Part shown: positions 23,531-35,699 of the stretch, piece after piece | How positions within the stretch are numbered: position 1 is the first letter of the stretch | Layout of the letters: each line of letters opens with the position of its first letter | Assembly (NCBI GenBank): GCA_026874595.1 | Contig: CM049308.1 | Location: forward strand, 48,739,327-48,803,326 | Length of the DNA: 64,000 nucleotides | Direction of reading: 5' to 3' | From: Sipunculus nudus | Lineage: Eukaryota; Annelida; Sipuncula; Golfingiida; Sipunculidae | The notes under the pieces: generated by a model | Told to the model about the DNA's origin: nothing | Databases searched by the model: none | Seen by the model: the letters and a program-made list of their open reading frames with translations, nothing else | Translations under genes and position numbers: made by a program

Positions 23531-24879
23531 TTGTATCAGCCAAAACAAAGTTTTGCGGATACAGTGTTTTTAACCAGATTCCACCACTGTCTCTGCCACA
23601 TTCATTTCTGGAGAACTCCTCTGAGACTAATGGAGGGATTTTTCCGAAACTTACATCAATTATGAGGTCACATGTGAACTGGTGCCTAATCATTTGGTGT
23701 TGACCTCTGACCTTTCCTCTCTGCCCAGCATCAATTTGTGCATCTGTTTCCAAAACATAAATCCACATATCTTGGGAACTGTTTGACCGATCAGAAAATT
23801 TTTTTGTACAAATGTAGCCCTTTGATAACTTTAAAACATACACAAAAAATGGTGGCGCCACCTGCAACCATGTTTGCACAGTGTCCATCTGTTCGTCTGC
23901 CTTGGGTTAAAATCACTCATATCTCTGCAGTGGTTTGACTAATTCACCTGAAATTCGGCATGTGTATATATCCTGGTACATTTCTTGATTTTATGACAGT
24001 TGGCACCACCTACATTCACGTTCACACTGCAGACATCCATGCTTATATCTCCGGACTGGTTTGACGTATCTTCCTGAAAATTTGCATGTGTATAGATCTC
24101 ACATAGTCTGTTTGTCTGCCATGGGATAATATCACTCATATCTCGGCAGTGGTTTGACATCTGCCTAAAATTTTGCAGGTTTAAACATCCTGGACAGCTT
24201 TCTTGATTTTATGACAAGTGGCACCACCTACCTGCTAGTTTACGCAAATTTTGCATGTGTATCTAGATCTCACATAGCTCTTTATCATACTAAAAACTCA
24301 TGGTGCCACGTGCAACCATTTTGGCACAGCATCCATCTGTTTGTCTGCCATGGGATAAAATCACTCATATCTCAGCAGTGGTTTGACTTATCTGCCTAAA
24401 GTTTTGTGTGTTTATACATCTTGGATAGCTTTTATGATTTTTTGGCAGATGGCGCCACCTACATTTATGTTGACACAGCAGACATTCAGGCTTATATCTC
24501 AGGTCTGGTTGGACATATCCCCCTGAAATTTTGCCTGTGTATAGATCTCACATCGCTATTTATCATATACAAAACTGCAATCGCCACCTGCCACCATTTT
24601 TGCACATTTCCTTCAATTTGTCTGCTGTGGGATAAAATCACTCAAATACATGTAGTGGGTTGACTTATCTGCCTTAAATTTTGCATATGTATACAACTTG
24701 GACAGCTTTCTGGAATTTTTGGATATTTGGCACAACCTACATACAAATTTCGGCTGCAGACTTCCATGCAACACACCTCACTCTATTTCCCCTTGCCCCT
24801 CAATCAATGCTTCACTTCACCCGTTCCACTCTGATTTTGGCGGATACATGTAGTCGCTTATTGACTACTTGTATTCTAG
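23531..24879 (+). mobile_element. RC-3 Helitron-like element, complete
   Basis: It starts A|TTGTATCAGCC with inverted partner GTTTTGCGGATAC. It ends with hairpin GTAGTC (24850-24855) / GACTAC (24863-24868), seven bases, CTAG (24876-24879) and a following T. The interior has repeated 'tggcaccacctac', 'gcagacatcca', 'tatctc' and 'ggtttgac' blocks. A 3' hairpin a few bases before CTAG and insertion at A|T are the established Helitron signatures. No Rep/helicase is encoded. Confidence 0.8.
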
Positions 24880-25333
24880 TTAACATAGGAGCTGTGAGCA
24901 TGGTCACCTATGCTTATCCTATTGTGAACATGAACTATGTACATGGTCATATGAGCTGTGCACAAGGTCATTTTAAGTGCTCATTTTACCGTAGGTCATT
25001 TTATGCTCATGTCATAATTAGCATCAGCTATGAACAGAAAGCACGATCATTTTATGCTCTAGACAAGGTTATGAACAAGGTCATTTTATGCTAGTCCTTG
25101 CTTTTAGGAATATAAAACATGTGCTCCTGCCATGGGTTTCCTTCCCTATTTATCAAAGTACTTTTTTTTATTATAAACCAGATTTCTATGACTAGACATC
25201 TAAAAATTATGAAAGACTATAATTATGTTAAAACAAATTAATTCTTCTCAATTTTAACAAGTCAGAGGGCCACAATATAAGATATAGGATATGTGCAGTC
25301 TTTTCTTCTTGAAAGCTATAAAAGTAAAAATAC
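24880..25333. other. P450 intron, nothing recognised
   Basis: It contains a short run of 'aggtcattttatgct' and 'tatgaacaaggtcatttt' near-repeats at about 24890-25095 (roughly 30-bp spacing). The remainder is AT-rich sequence up to the exon donor. Confidence 0.4.
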
Positions 25334-25472
25334 CTTGCTTGCAATATCCAGTGTTATTTTGCAGCAATAATCAGATAAACTGAACACTGTTTTGCCATCT
25401 GCTCTGCCTTTTAAAAGCTCTATCCATTCATCTGCCATCTGATTGAACTGATCCATCATTCCTTTCAGGAAC
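25334..25472 (-). CDS. CYP46A1: P450 exon, D/E-helix region (CYP46A1-like)
   Basis: This 139-nt exon contributes 46 complete codons after the Arg codon shared with the preceding exon. It reads F-L-K-G-M-M-D-Q-F-N, then D-E-W-I-E-L-L, then R-A-D-G-K, ending D-I-A-S-K. It corresponds to the human stretch with [21 protein letters not shown] and the AMDILAK helix. The acceptor is TTTGTTTCAG and the donor is AAG|GTATTT, phase 0. A 36-bp minisatellite begins about 280 bp upstream of it within the preceding intron. Cysteine-rich C-C near residue 36 of the exon is unusual against the human sequence but does not touch a known catalytic position. Collinearity with its neighbours makes the assignment secure at family level. 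Confidence 0.86.
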
Positions 25473-25751
25473 CTGAAACAAATATTACAGTTTAAATTTG
25501 GAACAGAAATCAGTTTAAAATGCTTTATAAAAAGCTTCAGAAGTCCTCTCAAACTGGATTGTTAACAAGCTTGCTCTTTGCCTTGAACAAACCCATCTCA
25601 GTTAACGTACAGGACTGTGACATAATCTGCATCAAATAAAAGGCTTAACATTACATATACATCCACAAATTACTGAAAATAGGTGGGCTATGGAATGTAA
25701 GGCTCTACTGAATGTGAACTATAAATCAATATGAAGGTGAAATGTATAATC

Positions 25752-27509
25752 CAAGACATTGAGCTGGTGGTTCATATTGTCTCAAGCAAGACATTAACCT
25801 GGTGTCATATTGTCTCAAACAAGATATTTGGTTTATAGTGTCATACTGTTTTAAGCAAGACATTAAGCTGATTGTTTCATATTGTCTTAAGCTGGACATT
25901 CACCTGATGGTGTCATATTGTCTCAAGCAAGACATAAAACTGATGGTGTCATATTGTCTCAAGCAAGACATAAAGCTGATGATGTCATATTGTCTCAAGC
26001 AAGACCTTAAAGCTGATGATGTCATATTGTCTCAAGCAAGACATAAAGCTGATGGTGTCATATTGTCTCAAGCAAGACATAAAGCTGATGGTGTCATATT
26101 GTCTCAAGCAAGACCTTAAGCTGATGATGTCATATTGTCTCAAGCAAGACCTTAAAGCTGATGGTGTCATATTGTCTCAAGCAAGACATAAAGCTGATGG
26201 TGTCATATTGTCTCAAGCAAGAATTTAAGCTGATGATGTCATATTGTCTCAAGCAAGACATAAAGCTGATGATGTCATATTGTCTCAAGCAAGACATAAA
26301 GCTGATGATGTCATATTGTCTCAAGCAAGACATAAAGCTGATGATGTCATATTGTCTCAAGCAAGACATAAAGCTGATGATGTCATATTGTCTCAAGCAA
26401 GACATAAAGCTGATGGTGTCATATTGTCTCATGCAAGACATAAAGCTGATGATGTCATATTGTCTCAAGCAAGACCTTATGCTGATGATGTCATATTGTC
26501 TCAAGCAAGACCTTAAAGCTGATGATGTCATATTGTCTCAAGCAAGACATAAAGCTGATGGTGTCATATTGTCTCAAGCAAGACATAAAGCTGATGGTGT
26601 CATATTGTCTCAAGCAAGACATAAAGCTGATGATGTCATATTGTCTCAAGCAAGACATAAAGCTGATGGTGTCATATTGTCTCAAGCAAGACATTAAGCT
26701 GACGATGTCATATTGTCTCAAGCAAGACATAAAGCTGATGATGTCATATTGTCTCAAGCAAGACCTTAAAGCTGATGATGTCATATTGTCTCAAGCAAGA
26801 CCTTAAGCTGATGGTGTCATATTGTCTCAAGCAAGACCTTAAGCTGATGATGTCATATTGTCTCAAGCAAGACATAAAGCTGATGATGTCATATTGTTTC
26901 AAGCAAAACCTTAAGCTGATGATGTCATATTGTCTCAAGCAAGACCTTAAGCTGACGATGTCATATTGTCTCAAGCAAGACCTTAAGCTGATGGTGTCAT
27001 ATTGTCTCAAGCAAGACCTTAAGCTGATGGTGTCATATTGTCTCAAGCAAGACCTTAAGCTGATGATGTCATATTGTCTCAAGCAAGACCTTAAGCTGAT
27101 GGTGTCATATTGTCTCAAGCAAGACCTTAAGCTGATGATAACATATTGTCTCAAGCAAGACCTTTAGCTGATGGTGTCATATTGTCTCAAGCAAGACATA
27201 AAGCTGATGGTGTCATATTGTCTCAAGCAAGACCTTAAGCTGATGATGTCATATTGTCTCAAGCAAGACATAAAGCTGATGATGTCATATTGTCTCAAGC
27301 AAGACATAAAGCTGATGATGTCATATTGTCTCAAGCAAGACATAAAGCTGATGATGTCATTTTGTCTCAAGCAAGACATCAAGCTGATGATGTCATATTG
27401 TCTCAAGCAAGACATAAAGCTGATGATGTCATATTGTCTCAAGCAAGACATGAAGCTGATGGTTTCATATTGTCTCAAGCAAGACATAAAGCTGATGGTG
27501 TCATATTGG
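25752..27509. repeat. 36-bp minisatellite, about 49 units, in P450 intron
   Basis: The unit is 36 bp, with core TGATGTCATATTGTCTCAAG plus CAAGACATAAAGCTGA. Variants include GATGG/GATGA, CCTTAAG and a 37-bp CCTTAAAG form. Units at the left edge are more diverged, and the centre is nearly homogeneous. Because 36 is divisible by three and the unit lacks stops in several frames, long open frames occur on both strands. These are not genes. It lies in the 4.4-kb intron between the exons at 25472 and 29880. Confidence 0.95.
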
Positions 27510-28165
27510 AGAGATGGCCCCTGTTACCTTGACTATTGACCTCATTACTCCAAAATCAATAGAGTTCTTGCTATTGAGGTGGGCCATATATGATTAAAGT
27601 TTGAAATTGAAATGTCAATCCAAACTTGAGTTATCATCGAGAAACAAATATGACAGACATACAGATAGAAGGACAGACAGGGTGATTACTAAAGGGCATC
27701 CGCTTATTCAAGTGGGGCCCTAATCAACACACAAGGTTTCAGAACACTAGATGAAACCACAGTTGCGAATCTGATAATATCAATATAATTTGGCAGTCTC
27801 CAAATCAAGTAAAAAATCTTAAAAATGAGAATAAATGCAGGTGGCACCACCAGTTTTCTTAAACTGTCAATTCTAGTCATGGTCAATATTCAAGGCAAGA
27901 TTAAGGGTAATCCTTGCATCAGTTATAAAGATACTTGGGATATCAAATTTTTAATTATTATGGGTACTTACAAGCTTCATAGGATTAAGATGACAATGAC
28001 CTAATTTCAGGTTTCCAAGGATATTTTTATTGACCTCCCTGGATATTTAATTACAGGTTTCTAGGGTCAGTGGTTACAATTTGTGCCCTGCTAACGATGG
28101 CCAGACAGGCGACTGATAAAGTGCCATTCCTTTACCTCAGTTGACTTTCAGTCAGCTGAGCTAAA
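27510..28165 (-). mobile_element. RC-1-type tail with terminal hairpin
   Basis: After the minisatellite comes an RC-4-like block (CCTGTTACCTTGACTATTGACC). Next is RC-1 unit sequence ('gcaggtggcaccaccag', 'ttgtgccctgctaac') and the terminal hairpin at 28136-28162 (CTCAGTTGACT / AGTCAGCTGAG). Confidence 0.5.
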
Positions 28166-29879
28166 AATGGATCATTATAAACACATGGTTTAAAAATTAA
28201 TGTTCAATTGGAAATTTTTTATAAATATTTAATATTATTTTGTATTCCCAATATCATCAGGATGTCAAAAGATGCATTACATTGTGATATTACAATCATA
28301 TTATTATTGAATCAAACAGCTTTAAGGAGTCTAGCTATTACCATGTTAAATCAGATAAAGGCATTATGACATGCTTAAAACACTGTCTGAAATCTGTATT
28401 ACAGACCTCCATGTTAAGAGGATAAGATTGGTCATTAGAAAAACACAACTGTCCTTAGTGCCAAGGTTAAGAAAAAAACCTTTGTTTCCTAAGAGCAGAC
28501 CCTGTTGACACTGTGTGAGGCTGAATCTATGATAAACATGGTGTTAATTACACCAGATTATCTAGTGCTCCCTGTCTGGAGTTGGAGGAGCTTTTCTATT
28601 AGAGCTTCACTGCAGCTATAATATCATTACAAATGTAGCCCCAAGTATTTTTCTGCCAGACAACAAACAAAAGAAGCACACTGTTTAACTCAAAATCATG
28701 TTATTAAGGTCAATGATGTACCTAGCTGATGAACATATTATTTTGACATACTGACAGAATTACATGTTTAGTCTCATCATACTTGTCTGGCATTCACCAG
28801 CCAATGACCGAAGATGTTCTTAATAGGTAAGTAAGTGTGTTGTAACACATCTCATATTTGGGAGGCTCAGCCCTTGTGTTAGCAACAGACAGGTAAAAAG
28901 CAGAGACACAAGCTGCTGCCTGGTACCGGCTAATACAGCATCATTACTATATAGGTTTAAAGCAAACTGGCTGTCTTTCCCAAATGAATATACAGTCCCT
29001 CACTGCCAGAGGGCCTTTCATCTTCGAACCATTCCCATACACTTCACATGTTCTTGTTGTATTGTTGCTTTTCCAAAGTGACAAGACATTAATTGTACAT
29101 CATTTGCAAGCCATTAAAAACTTGATATGCAACGCCCTATGAGAAAAGAAAACTTGTAAAGGGCTTACGGCAACATTATAGCATCTGAAGAAAAACAATA
29201 TTTGTAAAAGCAGATTTTTTTTTTAACTATTTATTTTTGTTGCCTCATTGTTGATCTTGGGCCAAGCCTTTTTCCATACAAGTTCCTCTTTAATGTTAAA
29301 TGACAAACAAAAAGACCTGCAAAATAAGTTCACATAGAAGGACAGAGTAAAACAATAATTAGCACAATGCATCTGTTGTCTGATGATCGAGGGAATATTG
29401 TTAAAAGTTCTGAGAAGAACTATTTTATTACTATTAGATACAGGGAACTGCACAGTGCTGTTTGAAATGATGTTTTTTCTACATATTGATATTGGACATT
29501 GCTGCCTACAATTATGGTGCAATTTATGTAAAAAGCATTTATTAGGATTCTTGTCTGTGAAGGATGGTGTTGGTTTGCTTATGAATATATTATCGTTTGG
29601 TCATAATTACAATCAAATTATCCAGTCAATGACTGTAAAATTACATATTTGTTTTAAAATATACAGAGAAGCAAAATGGTTTAATACATTTAAGGTAAAT
29701 AAATATCCTTTGTTTAAAGTATGTAAATAGAATAATTAAAATAGAATAACAGAAAGTCTAATAATTATAATAAATATTTATAAATAAAGAACCACTGATA
29801 GGACAATTTCTGCAGCTTTTTTTGGCCATGTTTTGCACATAAATTACTGTTATAAATGATCATGCATGCATGTACTCAC
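28166..29879. other. P450 intron, low-repeat stretch
   Basis: About 1.7 kb without recognised repeats. I looked for exons on both strands and found none I can support. Confidence 0.5.
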
Positions 29880-29966
29880 CTTCGTTGAAAAGCAGGATTG
29901 AAAACCCAGCGTCTTTTATGCCAGGTTCTGTAATCTGTTTCACAAACCAAACCCTTCCCCAGTAAC
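29880..29966 (-). CDS. CYP46A1: P450 exon, C-helix region (CYP46A1-like)
   Basis: This 87-nt internal exon encodes 28 complete codons between a 1-nt and a 2-nt split codon. It reads L-L-G-K-G-L-V then C-E-T-D-Y, followed by the C-helix WxxxR signature (W-H-K-R-R), whose arginine contacts a haem propionate in P450s, and then N-P-A-F-Q-R. The order matches the FGxGLVSE...WHKQRR...AF block of CYP46A1. The acceptor is TTTCACCAG and the donor is a consensus GTGAGT. The split codon AG|G (Arg) joins cleanly to the exon at 25472. A longer open frame over the same bases (29860-30072, minus) is a different frame and not the gene. The upstream exon that should end in the FGER-like motif was not located. 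Confidence 0.85.
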
Positions 29967-30520
29967 CTGGTGAAATACACAACTTCTTGAAATCTAAGCT
30001 ACATGTATATATTAATATATATCCCTTGCAGAAATAAGCATGTATACTGATCATATGATTATGCAGTAACAAAACACAAGCTCATTTTTTGTGTATGAAT
30101 GTGCATGTGTGTGTGTGTGTGTGGGGAGGGAGGTTCTTTGTAGATAGGTAATTAACTATGATAAACAAATTTATATATCCATTATCCTTAACCAGTTTAG
30201 GCTGTATGTGAGAAACAGCTTTATGTAGTAAAAGCATTAAAGATATCTCATGTCTGCAATAATTTGTAACTACAGCATAGGTACAGGAAGTAGGTGGATG
30301 TTGCATGAGAACGGCCTTTACGCGATGTTTGCATGGGCAAGGCTTTTATGAATACATTAATGACAAAACTGACAAACCAGTGTAAATTGTAAAATCTTAT
30401 TCACACCACTTGGATCAGCTGGTTGATCTTTACCAAACAGACCAAGCTGTTCATCATCAAGACGTATTTATACCTCTGACAAGATCCTAATCAGACTTAA
30501 TTTGCTTTCTGCTACACATA
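29967..30520. other. Upstream flank or intron, (GT)n tract
   Basis: A short GT repeat lies at about 30104-30123. On the minus strand 30395-30480 has an open stretch (D-D-E-Q-L-G-L-F-G) that I could not assign to the P450. Confidence 0.35.
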
Positions 30521-30524
30521 CATG

Positions 30525-31003
30525 AGTCACTTTCACCATGGTTGGATCACAGGTCAGCTTTGGGACAAAGCAGCTCCTAATACCAGTGTATTGTTCTAGA
30601 CCACTCCATGGATAATGAAATCACAATGGAATAGGATTATGCAAATTAAAAAAAATATTACAGAGATCCAGATTACAACAAATTTTTATTTGATTTTCCC
30701 CTTGGTCATACCCTAACTCTCCAAAATTTCATTAAAATTTGTTCATAAAGTTTGGATTCAACCTGCCAATGGACAAACAAAAAAAATGAGTCACTTTCAC
30801 CAACTCCATGGTTTGATCACAGGTCAGCTTTAGGATAATGAAATCACAATGAAGAAGAATTGTGCAAATTAAGAAAATATTACAGAGATCCAGATAACCG
30901 TCAATTTTTATTTTATTCCCATTGGTCATACCCTAACTCTCCAAAATTTCATTAAAATTTGTTCATAAAGTTTGAATTCAACCTGCCAATGGACAAACAA
31001 AAT
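30525..31003. repeat. Two tandem ~260-bp units
   Basis: 'gagtcactttcacca', 'gatcacaggtcagcttt', 'attacagagatccaga' and 'caacctgccaatggacaaac' occur twice in order, starting at about 30525 and 30788. Confidence 0.75.
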
Positions 31004-31006
31004 AAA

Positions 31007-32034
31007 CTAGAATATCAGCAGAAGCTGACAAAAGCCCTCAGCCAAAAGAACAGTGTTTAGAGGTGGTAACAGTAAAAAGTACTAAATATGTGTTCTCACA
31101 TGGATGTATATCTGTACATGTCTCAGTTTTAAAATTAAAATGGAGAGGTATGTACCATGATTCACCAAATGCTTCCTGAAAAATAAACTTCTAAGTTTTA
31201 TTCTATTATAAGCTCTGTGACCTTGAAAAGTAGGTCAAACTCACCCATCTTCGAACTTGAACAAGATTTTGTCTATATACATCTTCACCAAAGAAATAAA
31301 ATTCCTATTGTGAATCCTTTTAGAGATAATCCGCTCACAAGGCCAAAGTTGAAAAATCCAAGAAAAATTCATTAAAAATCAGAAATTGTAGGTGGTGCTC
31401 CCAAACTTGTGCAGCAGTTACAGATCATCAGTCCCTATGATCATAGTAAGTATTGTGAAAATCCACCCAATGGTTCCTGAGAAATAAGCTTCTAAATGTT
31501 TTTTCTATAATCAGCTCTAAAATGTAGAAAAACAGGTCAAGGTCACCCATCTTTGAACTTGACCAAGATTTTGTCAATATATATCTTCAACGAAAAAAAA
31601 ATATTCCTACGGTGAATCCTTTTAGAGATATCTCGCTCACAAGCCCAAAGTTGAAAAATCCCATAAAAATTCATTAAAAATCAGAAATTGTAGGTGGCAC
31701 CACCAAACTTGTGTAGCAGGTACAGACTATCAGTCCCAATAATCAAAGTAAGTTTTGTGAAAATCCACTTAATGGTTCCTGAGTAATATGCATCTAAGTG
31801 TTTTTCTATAATCAGCTCTAAAATGTAGAAAAATAGGTCAACGTCACCCATCTTCGAACTGACCGAGATTTTGTCGATATACATCTTTAAAGAGGAAATA
31901 AAAGTCTGACGTTGAATCCTTTTCAAGATATCCTGCTCACAAGGTTAAAGTTAACAGACGCCAGACGGACAGACGGACGGACGGACAGCTTGGGTGACCA
32001 CAATAGCCCATCAGCCTAACGGCTGAGGGCTAAA
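31007..32034 (-). mobile_element. RC-6 Helitron-like element
   Basis: On the minus strand it ends TCAGC-ttct-GCTGA hairpin, TATT, CTAG (31007-31010), then T. The other end is GCCCATCAGCCTAACGGCTGAGGGC after a (GACG)n tract at about 31960-31985. There are three internal units of about 300 bp ('cccatcttcgaacttgacc', 'gaatccttttagagatat', 'gtaggtggcaccacca'). Confidence 0.7.
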
Positions 32035-32046
32035 CACTAAAATGAA

Positions 32047-33566
32047 CAAGTGGCCCATGGGTCATGACGCTAAGCTGACCAGCATGACATTTTAGCCCAA
32101 CATTCACAACAAGAATTTTATCATCTGAAAGCCATATTGAGATAAAATTCCGATGTGATATTGACCTTTGACCTTCTGACACCAAAGTCGACATGATTCT
32201 TCCATAAGTGATTTGTCAAAAATGTGCAGACTGAATCCAATCGGGTTTAATGCAGGTTTTACAAAAGAAGAGTATGATAATGTCAAGATCACCATTTTTC
32301 AAACTCCTCTGAGAACTTGGTTGAAACATTTTTATATCAATTTTAGGATTTAATATAAATTATCACATTTACAAGAAGTCTTAATGATGATGAACTAAAA
32401 TTTGGCTGATTTCACCTAGTAGATCAAGGTCAAAATCACCAGTTTTCCAATCATTCTGAGAATATGGCAGACACAAATGGTTTGTCCATATCTCTAAAAC
32501 ATATGAGGATACCTGAAACTAGATGAAACCACAGCTGAGAAACTGACACCTTGCTGCATGTGATTTGGCAGTCTAAAAATACATGGGAAATATTTGGGAA
32601 AAAAATAGAAAAAAATACAGGTGGTGCACCTCTCTTGGAGAACTGATAAAACTAGTCATGATTAATAAACAATATAAGGTTTCAGGACAATAGATGAAAC
32701 CACAGATGGGATACTGACACCTTTGCTGTAATTTGGCAGTCTACAAATATGTAAGGAAAAATGCTTGAAAAACTGAAAAAAATACAGATGGTGCCACCAG
32801 ATTTAACAAGTGGCCCATGGGTCATGACGCTAAGCTGACCAGCATGACATTTTAGCCCAACATTCACAACAAGAATTTTATCATCTGAAAGCCATATTGA
32901 GATAAAATTCCGATGTGATATTGACCTTTGACCTTCTGACACCAAAGTCGACATGATTCTTCCATAAGTGATTTGTCAAAAATGTGCAGACTGAATCCAA
33001 TCGGGTTTAATGCAGGTTTTACAAAAGAAGAGTATGATAATGTCAAGATCACCATTTTTCAAACTCCTCTGAGAACTTGGTTGAAACATTTTTATATCAA
33101 TTTTAGGATTTAATATAAATTATCACATTTACAAGAAGTCCTAATGATGATGAACTAAAATTTGGCTGATTTCACCTAGTAGATCAAGGTCAAAATCACC
33201 AGTTTTCCAATCATTCTGAGAATATGGCAGACACAAATGGTTTGTCCATATCTCTAAAACATATGAGGATACATGAAACTAGATGAAACCACAGCTGAGA
33301 AACTGACACCTTGCTGCATGTGATTTGGCAGTCTAAAAATACATGGGAAATATTTGGGAAAAAATTAGAAAAAAATACAGGTGGTGCACCTCTCTTGGAG
33401 AACTGATAAAACTAGTCATGATTAATAAACAATATAAGGTTTCAGGACAATAGATGAAACCACAGATGGGATACTGACACCTTTGCTGTAATTTGGCAGT
33501 CTACAAATATACAAGGAAAAATGCGTGAAAAACTGAAAAAAATACAGATGGTGCCACCAGATTTAA
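32047..33566 (-). repeat. Two near-identical 760-bp RC-1 units in tandem
   Basis: 32047-32806 and 32807-33566 are head-to-tail copies, both starting CAAGTGGCCCATGGGTCATG. I count only a handful of differences (for example TCTTAATG/TCCTAATG, CCTGAAAC/CATGAAAC, ATGCTTG/ATGCGTG). Open frames inside are duplicated exactly 760 bp apart but have no recognisable product. Confidence 0.9.
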
Positions 33567-35280
33567 CAAGTGGCCCATGGGTCATGACGCTCAGCTGCCA
33601 AGCATGACCTTCAACATCATGGGTTGAGATTCACAACTTCCAGTCAAAATTCTGAAGAACCTATTTGCCAATTTTGTTGAAACTTTCTATGATTATAGAA
33701 ATATTTATCACATATGTCCGGTTAAAACATAGTGACTTGATAGTTTCAAGCAAAACGTATGATTATTGAGCTACCAGGAATGAATCCCATAGCTTAACTG
33801 ATACCTATCAGTCCAAATAGGAACACCAAAAAGGCTAAATATAAGGTCAACATATAAGGCAAATATTGAAGAAAATCCATGCAGGGATTATTGAGAAATT
33901 GATGCTTCTGTATGAACATTGATGCAATACAAACCAACTTTCATAGAAAATCTTTGACCCCATCCTTTGAAAGATTACATTAATATATGTCCCACTGCGT
34001 TCACTTTAATGTTCTTTAGATAATATGTTCAAAAGGAATTTAAAATAGCTACCTGGTGGCCACATTTGGATTTCTGTCAGGTCTGAATTCTGACAACAAA
34101 CATTCTCTAAAAGGGACCACACATTAAAAAAAATCCCAGAAACTGCACAGACAAAAGGATTTCTAAGGTGGCCACCTAGCAGACATAATGGATTTCTGAC
34201 AAGTCTGACATTTGATATCACACATCCTCCAATAATAGACCAAACTTGTGGCAATTTCTCCAAAGAATGTTACATTAATGAGTGTCCAAAACAATTCAAA
34301 AGACATGACCGGGTTGGACAACTCTTATATTTTTAACATAAAAATGTAAAAAGTGTTAGATCAATATTTTTTAATTATCACCTTGCTTTTTAGTGGGGTC
34401 AGCAGGGTAGGTATACGGCAAAACTCCAGGTGCAGACCCATAAATTATCAGAACAAAACTTGCTGGTATATCTAATGATTTGTGAAAGACTGGAGGTTTG
34501 GGATATACAGTTTAGCTTGAAATATGTTCAAAAACATTTGGGACAATTTAGTACTGTGACCTTGACCTCTGACCTTTTGAACTCAACATCAATAGGGTTC
34601 TTCCCCTATTGGTAGGCCATATAAGATAAATGGAAGTTATAGTTTTAAAAGTTTGCCTTAAAATGACTCCACATAAGAAGTGGGTGTGGTGACCTCAAAA
34701 TTAACAAGTCTTTACCCCTGTTGGTAGAGAAGCGATATGTCAATGCTGGAAGGTTTGGAAGAAAAGTCTAGCTTAAAATGTGTCCACAGCCTTTTTAAAG
34801 AAAAGGATCATGTGACCTTGACCTCTGACCTTGTGACCTCAAAATTATTGTGGTTCTTCCCCTGTTGGTAGGCGAGTCATATGTAAAAGATGGAAGGTTT
34901 GGGATGAAAATTTTGGCTTAAATTGCTACCACAAGCTTTTCAAAGAAGTGGGTCCTGTGATTTTGACCTTGTGACTAAAAAATAATTATGGTTCTTCCCC
35001 TGTTAATAGGTAAGCCATATGTGAAAAATGGAAGGTGTTGGATGAAAATTTTGGCTATAAGAATGAATTCTGAGGGGGTGCACAAACACCCCCGTAACAT
35101 TGAGAATTTAGGTGGCAGTGACCAAATTTCAGGTTTGCCAGGAGATCTTTTTAGAACCTCTAAGACTGCATAGGGTTCATGATCCTAGTTCTCAAGGTTA
35201 CAATTTGTGCCCTGCTAACAGATGGCTGGCCAGATGGCCATATGGACAGATGGAAAGATAACGGACAAATCAAGGTATAT
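33567..35280 (-). mobile_element. RC-1 element, subfamily shared with 44238-47060
   Basis: It begins CAAGTGGCCCATGGGTC immediately after the 760-bp duplication. The body ('gctgccaagcatgacct', 'tatatgtcccactg', 'gtgacctcaaaattat') matches 44238-47060 in order. The right end has a GGACAGATGG-type stretch at about 35240-35270. The stretch near 34795-34820 is an uninserted counterpart of the hAT MITE at 46102. Confidence 0.6.
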
Positions 35281-35699
35281 GATTACTTTTTTCCCTTTTT
35301 TACTCATAAATTCAAATAGGGCTTCAACTGACATGGTCATCACTGTTCAAAATAATGTCTTTTCTGTTATAAACAGTGCATTAAATGTGAGACAGCTTCA
35401 ATATGTTAAAGACTTTTATATATTCAATAATTAATGCATGCAGTTTGAAAAAAAAATATGATGTATAATGCAGGTAATGCATTTTTTTCTGTGCTTGCCA
35501 AAAATGAAGATGCTGGGTATTTTGCGAGGTGATAGGCTGTACTGGAAAGCCAGAAAACAGTTCAGCCTTCAAAAAAACAGAGTTCATCTTAAATGATGAT
35601 AATTCTGAATAAACTTAATAAAATCTTGCATACAGTTTGTCCATTTCTTTAGATGGATTTGTTTGTATGCTAAAGATCATGCTCATGGTATGTTGATTC
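35281..35699. other. No gene or repeat recognised
   Basis: AT-rich spacer with short open frames only. Confidence 0.4.

Larger units (their letters stand above)
5153..29966 (-). other. CYP46A1: Partial P450 gene span (CYP46A1-like), five exons
   Basis: This is the span of the only recognisable gene. Five exons on the minus strand join with compatible phases (2, 0, 0 and 1 at the internal junctions) into about 188 residues without a stop. They align collinearly with human cholesterol 24-hydroxylase, by memory roughly residues 119 to 303 of about 500. The family consists of ER-anchored haem monooxygenases that hydroxylate sterol side chains. Whether this protein uses cholesterol cannot be read from the sequence. 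The membrane anchor, proline-rich hinge and substrate-recognition loop 1 exons should lie to the right and were not found. The ExxR, PERF and haem-cysteine exons should lie left of base 1. Introns are 4407, 9019, 2120 and 8702 bp and are filled with repeats. Confidence 0.82.

Noticed and set aside
25752-27509. CRISPR array
   Set aside because: Repeats are directly contiguous without unique spacers, and the DNA is eukaryotic.
25802-27539. Long open frames of 90-178 codons on both strands
   Set aside because: They are by-products of a 36-bp (12-codon) tandem repeat without stops, present simultaneously on both strands and several frames.
29860-30072. 70-codon minus-strand frame over the P450 C-helix exon
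   Set aside because: Different frame from the one matching P450; the exon is only 87 bases, bounded by splice sites.
32104-33055. Two identical 63-codon frames
   Set aside because: They lie in duplicated non-coding RC-1 units; no domain, no start context, no similarity known to me.
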